DNA of 9,907 nucleotides from JBJHBY01 sp050485745 (lineage in GTDB: Bacteria; Pseudomonadota; Gammaproteobacteria; Pseudomonadales; CAMLJR01). The position numbers and the translations under genes were made by a program. Under the pieces are notes generated by a model that had not been told where the DNA came from, searched no databases, and saw nothing but the letters and a program-made list of their open reading frames with translations. The stretch lies in contig JBJHBY010000129.1 in assembly GCA_050485745.1 (NCBI GenBank), positions 1 to 9,907 on the forward strand. Reading direction: 5' to 3'. The stretch's first letter is position 1, and each line of letters begins with the position of its first letter. Below, one piece after another: positions 7,487 through 9,907 of the stretch.

Positions 7487-7515
7487 ATTAAATACCACGC
7501 ACCGCTATTTCGCAA
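7487..7515 (-). promoter_or_regulatory. Candidate sigma-70 promoter of the pilM operon
   Basis: Reading the minus strand, a -35-like TTGCGA (7515-7510, 4 of 6 consensus) is followed after exactly 17 bases by a -10-like TTTAAT (7492-7487, 5 of 6). Transcription would begin near 7480, leaving a leader of about 44 bases before pilM. I saw no clear sigma-54 pattern (GG-N10-GC core). The assignment is by eye. Confidence 0.5.
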
Positions 7516-7530
7516 ATGCCCGCAGCAAAA

Positions 7531-7554
7531 AAAGTGCTTATACTTTCACACTTT
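7531..7554. repeat. Inverted repeat in the divergent control region (possible operator)
   Basis: AAAGTG (7531-7536) is mirrored by CACTTT (7549-7554) across 12 bases. A second, nested pairing of AAAGT (7531-7535) with ACTTT (7542-7546) has a 6-base spacer. The repeat surrounds the TATACT hexamer suggested as the mrcA -10 element. It could bind a regulator, but the arms are short and AT-rich. Confidence 0.35.
7539..7544 (+). promoter_or_regulatory. Weak candidate -10 element for mrcA
   Basis: TATACT matches the -10 consensus in 5 of 6 positions and would start transcription near 7551, leaving a leader of about 58 bases. No convincing -35 is seen at 16-18 bases upstream. A run of seven A's lies just before it at 7527-7533. 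Confidence 0.3.
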
Positions 7555-7608
7555 GAACAGCTTCGATGCGCTACCGTGTCGATAAGTCATTCAAGCCGCA
7601 GGGAAAAC

Positions 7609-9907
7609 ATGCAACTTCTGCTCAAACTCGGCCGTGCCGCACTGTGGACCATCTGCTCCCTGGCGGCCCTGGCGACCCTGATTCTGGCGTCGGCCTACCT
7701 TTACCTTAGTCCGGATTTGCCATCTGTCGATTCCCTGCGTGATGTTCGTCTGCAAACACCCCTGAGGGTGTACACCCGCGACGGTCGCCTGATCGGCGAG
7801 TTCGGTGAAATGCGACGTACACCGCTGCGCTTCGAAGAGGTCCCGGAGCCCCTGATTCAGGCCTTCCTCGCCGCCGAGGACCACGGCTTCTTTCAACATC
7901 ATGGCGTAGATCTGACCGGACTGCTGCGAGCCACCTCACAATTGCTGTCCACCGGGCGCATCCAGACCGGCGGCAGCACAATCACCATGCAGGTGGCCCG
8001 CAACTACTTCCTGACCCACGCCCGCACCTTCTCGCGCAAGTTCAATGAAATACTGCTGGCACTGCAGATCGAACGGGAGCTTGCCAAGGAGGAAATCCTC
8101 GAGCTCTACGTCAACAAGATCTTCCTCGGTAACCGCGCCTACGGCGTCGCCGCGGCGGCACAGGTCTACTACGGCAAGCCCATCGACGAACTCAATCTGG
8201 CGCAACTGGCGATGATTGCCGGACTGCCCAAGGCGCCGTCAATCTACAATCCACTGGTCAATCCGGACCGGGCCGTGCTGCGCCGCAACTGGATCCTGGG
8301 GCGCATGCTGCATCTGGGCTATATCGACCAGGCCTCCTACACTGAAGCCGTGAATCAGCCCGTCACTGCACGCTATCACGGACCAGCCGTCGCCCGCGAA
8401 GCGGGCTACGTGGCCGAAATGGCGCGCCTGGAGATGCTGCGCCGTCATGGACCAGCTGCCTATACCGACGGCTACGTCGTGTACACGACAGTCGACAGCC
8501 GCATGCAGCGCGCCGCACGCGAGGCCGTCATCAACGGGCTGATCGCCTATGACTTGCGCCACGGCTATCGTGGCCCGGAGCGGCGCCTCGAAGGTGAGCC
8601 CGGGGAGGCTCACGACACCTGGCGCCAGGCGGTACTCGGCATCCCCGAGTACGGGGGCTTCCTGCCCGCCGTGGTCATCGGCCTGGAGGAACAGTCGTTC
8701 AACGCCCTCCTGGGAGACGGTCGCGAAGTGACCATCGGCTGGGAGCAAGGTCTCTCCAGTGCCCGCCCCTACATCGACGAGAGCCGTCGCGGCCCGGCCC
8801 CGCGCAGCGCCGCCGATGTGGTGAGCCGTGGCGATGTGGTCAGGTTGCGACCCGATGCCGACGGCGTCTGGCAGCTGCGCCAGCTGCCCGCAGCCCAGGC
8901 CTCACTGGTGGCCCTGGAGGCCGATACCGGTGCGATCCTCAGCCTCATCGGTGGTTTCGATTTCAACCGCAGCAACTTCAATCGCGTCACCCAGGCCGCT
9001 CGCCAGCCGGGGTCCGCGTTCAAGCCCTTCATCTATGCCGTGGCCCTGGCTCGCGGCTACACCGCGGCCTCCATCATCAACGACGCCCCCATCGTGTTCG
9101 ATGACGCGCAACTCGAGGCGGCATGGCGTCCCACCAACGTCAGCGGCCGCTTCTACGGGCCAACCCGTCTGCGCCAGGCCCTGTTCCTGTCACGCAATCT
9201 GGTCTCGATCCGCCTGCTGAACAACATCGGTATCGGCAACACCATCAATGATCTGGAGAGTTTTGGCTTCGATCGCCGCGAACTGCCTCGCAACCTGTCT
9301 TTGGCACTGGGCAGCCACGGCATGCCCTCCATGGAGCTGACCCGGGGCTTTGCTGTGCTCGCCAACGGTGGCTACCGGGTGGAACCCTACCTGATCGACA
9401 CCATCGAAACCCTCGATGGCCAGTTGCTCTACACCGCCCGCCCCGCTACGGTGTGTCGCGACTGTGAGGATCTGGCCAGCGCCGCAGCCAACGGAACCAA
9501 CGGAGACAGCGCAGTACTCGTGGACGAACTGCCGGGAGAGGACGATGGAGAGCACCTGCCCCGGGCGGAGCGGGTGATCGACGAATCCACCGCCTTTATC
9601 ATGGACAGCATGCTGCGCGATACCGTGACCCGGGGTACGGCGAGGCGCGCCCGGGTATTGCAACGCCAGGATCTGGCGGGCAAGACGGGTACCACCAACG
9701 GCCCCAACGATGCCTGGTTCATCGGCTATGGTGGCGGTATTGTGGCCTCGGCCTGGCTCGGCTTCGACAATAACTCATCGCTCGGCAACAACGAATACGG
9801 TGGCACGGCGGCACTGCCGGTGTGGATCGACTTCATGCGCGAGGCCCTGCGCGACCGCCCGGAGCAGCACACCCGCCAGCCCAAGGGTGTGGTCACGGTG
9901 CGCTTCG
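7609..9907 (+). CDS. mrcA: Penicillin-binding protein 1A (bifunctional class A PBP), 3' end outside window
   Basis: PBP1a polymerises and cross-links peptidoglycan in the periplasm while anchored in the inner membrane. The frame starts with ATG at 7609, 5 bases after AGGG, and stays open for 766 codons to the right edge. The class A PBP is usually about 800-850 residues, so only the C-terminal tail is missing. A membrane anchor lies at about 10-32. The GT51 glycosyltransferase has EDHGFFQHHG with catalytic Glu90, GGSTITMQVARNYF at 121-134, and RKFNEILLALQIERELAKEE at 143-162. An OB-like outer-membrane-partner domain occupies about 335-430. The transpeptidase has SAFK with nucleophile Ser469, SRN at 528-530, and KTGT at 692-695. 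Between the last two is an acidic insert with CRDC (about 616-619). It is divergent from pilM, as in Pseudomonas and E. coli. Confidence 0.97.
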   Translation, partial: MQLLLKLGRAALWTICSLAALATLILASAYLYLSPDLPSVDSLRDVRLQTPLRVYTRDGRLIGEFGEMRRTPLRFEEVPEPLIQAFLAAEDHGFFQHHGVDLTGLLRATSQLLSTGRIQTGGSTITMQVARNYFLTHARTFSRKFNEILLALQIERELAKEEILELYVNKIFLGNRAYGVAAAAQVYYGKPIDELNLAQLAMIAGLPKAPSIYNPLVNPDRAVLRRNWILGRMLHLGYIDQASYTEAVNQPVTARYHGPAVAREAGYVAEMARLEMLRRHGPAAYTDGYVVYTTVDSRMQRAAREAVINGLIAYDLRHGYRGPERRLEGEPGEAHDTWRQAVLGIPEYGGFLPAVVIGLEEQSFNALLGDGREVTIGWEQGLSSARPYIDESRRGPAPRSAADVVSRGDVVRLRPDADGVWQLRQLPAAQASLVALEADTGAILSLIGGFDFNRSNFNRVTQAARQPGSAFKPFIYAVALARGYTAASIINDAPIVFDDAQLEAAWRPTNVSGRFYGPTRLRQALFLSRNLVSIRLLNNIGIGNTINDLESFGFDRRELPRNLSLALGSHGMPSMELTRGFAVLANGGYRVEPYLIDTIETLDGQLLYTARPATVCRDCEDLASAAANGTNGDSAVLVDELPGEDDGEHLPRAERVIDESTAFIMDSMLRDTVTRGTARRARVLQRQDLAGKTGTTNGPNDAWFIGYGGGIVASAWLGFDNNSSLGNNEYGGTAALPVWIDFMREALRDRPEQHTRQPKGVVTVRF

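Larger units (their letters stand above)
7437..7608. other. Divergent intergenic control region pilM/mrcA
   Basis: This 172-base stretch between the two divergent starts is visibly richer in A and T than the genes on either side. It carries the pilM promoter candidate, the mrcA -10 candidate, and the inverted repeat at 7531-7554. No small gene or RNA gene was recognised in it. Confidence 0.8.

Noticed and set aside
8239..8748. A 169-codon minus-strand open frame inside mrcA
   Set aside because: It is antisense to the linker and OB-like region of an intact PBP1a and has no recognisable motif.
1..9907. Search for tRNA/rRNA genes, CRISPR arrays, insertion sequences, phage genes or defence systems
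   Set aside because: None seen. The window is almost completely filled by core envelope and metabolism genes with uniform codon use and no direct repeats or transposase frames.

Overview
The window holds the conserved gammaproteobacterial block that joins a penicillin-binding protein gene, the type IV pilus alignment genes and the shikimate genes: mrcA (ponA) diverging from pilM-pilN-pilO-pilP-pilQ-aroK-aroB-(damX-like ATPase gene). The same order is known from Pseudomonas and relatives, and in E. coli as mrcA-hofMNOPQ-aroK-aroB-damX. The DNA is GC-rich (about 60% or a little more by eye) with strong third-position GC bias. That fits a free-living, piliated gammaproteobacterium such as a pseudomonad, Chromatiales or Ectothiorhodospiraceae-like lineage. 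The sequence alone does not settle the genus.

Layout, minus strand, read right to left from 7436: pilM (GTG start), pilN, pilO (GTG start), pilP (lipoprotein), pilQ (secretin), aroK, aroB, and a damX-like gene that runs off the left edge. Junctions are very tight: 1-base TGATG overlaps, 3-base gaps, a stop codon next to or inside the next ribosome binding site, and an ATGA overlap. The only real gap is 68 bases between aroK and aroB. Plus strand: mrcA starts at 7609 and runs off the right edge after about 766 codons. The 172-base AT-rich gap at 7437-7608 is the divergent control region. It holds a good sigma-70-like promoter for pilM, a weaker candidate for mrcA, and an inverted repeat.

Together the genes serve the cell envelope. 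PilM (cytoplasm), PilN and PilO (inner membrane), PilP (lipoprotein) and PilQ (outer-membrane secretin) form the alignment complex of the type IV pilus machine. PBP1a builds the peptidoglycan that this complex spans. AroK and AroB make precursors of aromatic amino acids. The DamX-like protein is expected to bind peptidoglycan or the division site through a C-terminal part not visible here.

I looked for an undescribed system and did not find one. The region is a well-known core locus. The items worth a second look are small: control-region inverted repeats, competing hairpins before aroB, start-codon choices, and an acidic CxxC insert in PBP1a. Long plus-strand ORFs opposite the pil and aro genes are codon-bias shadows.
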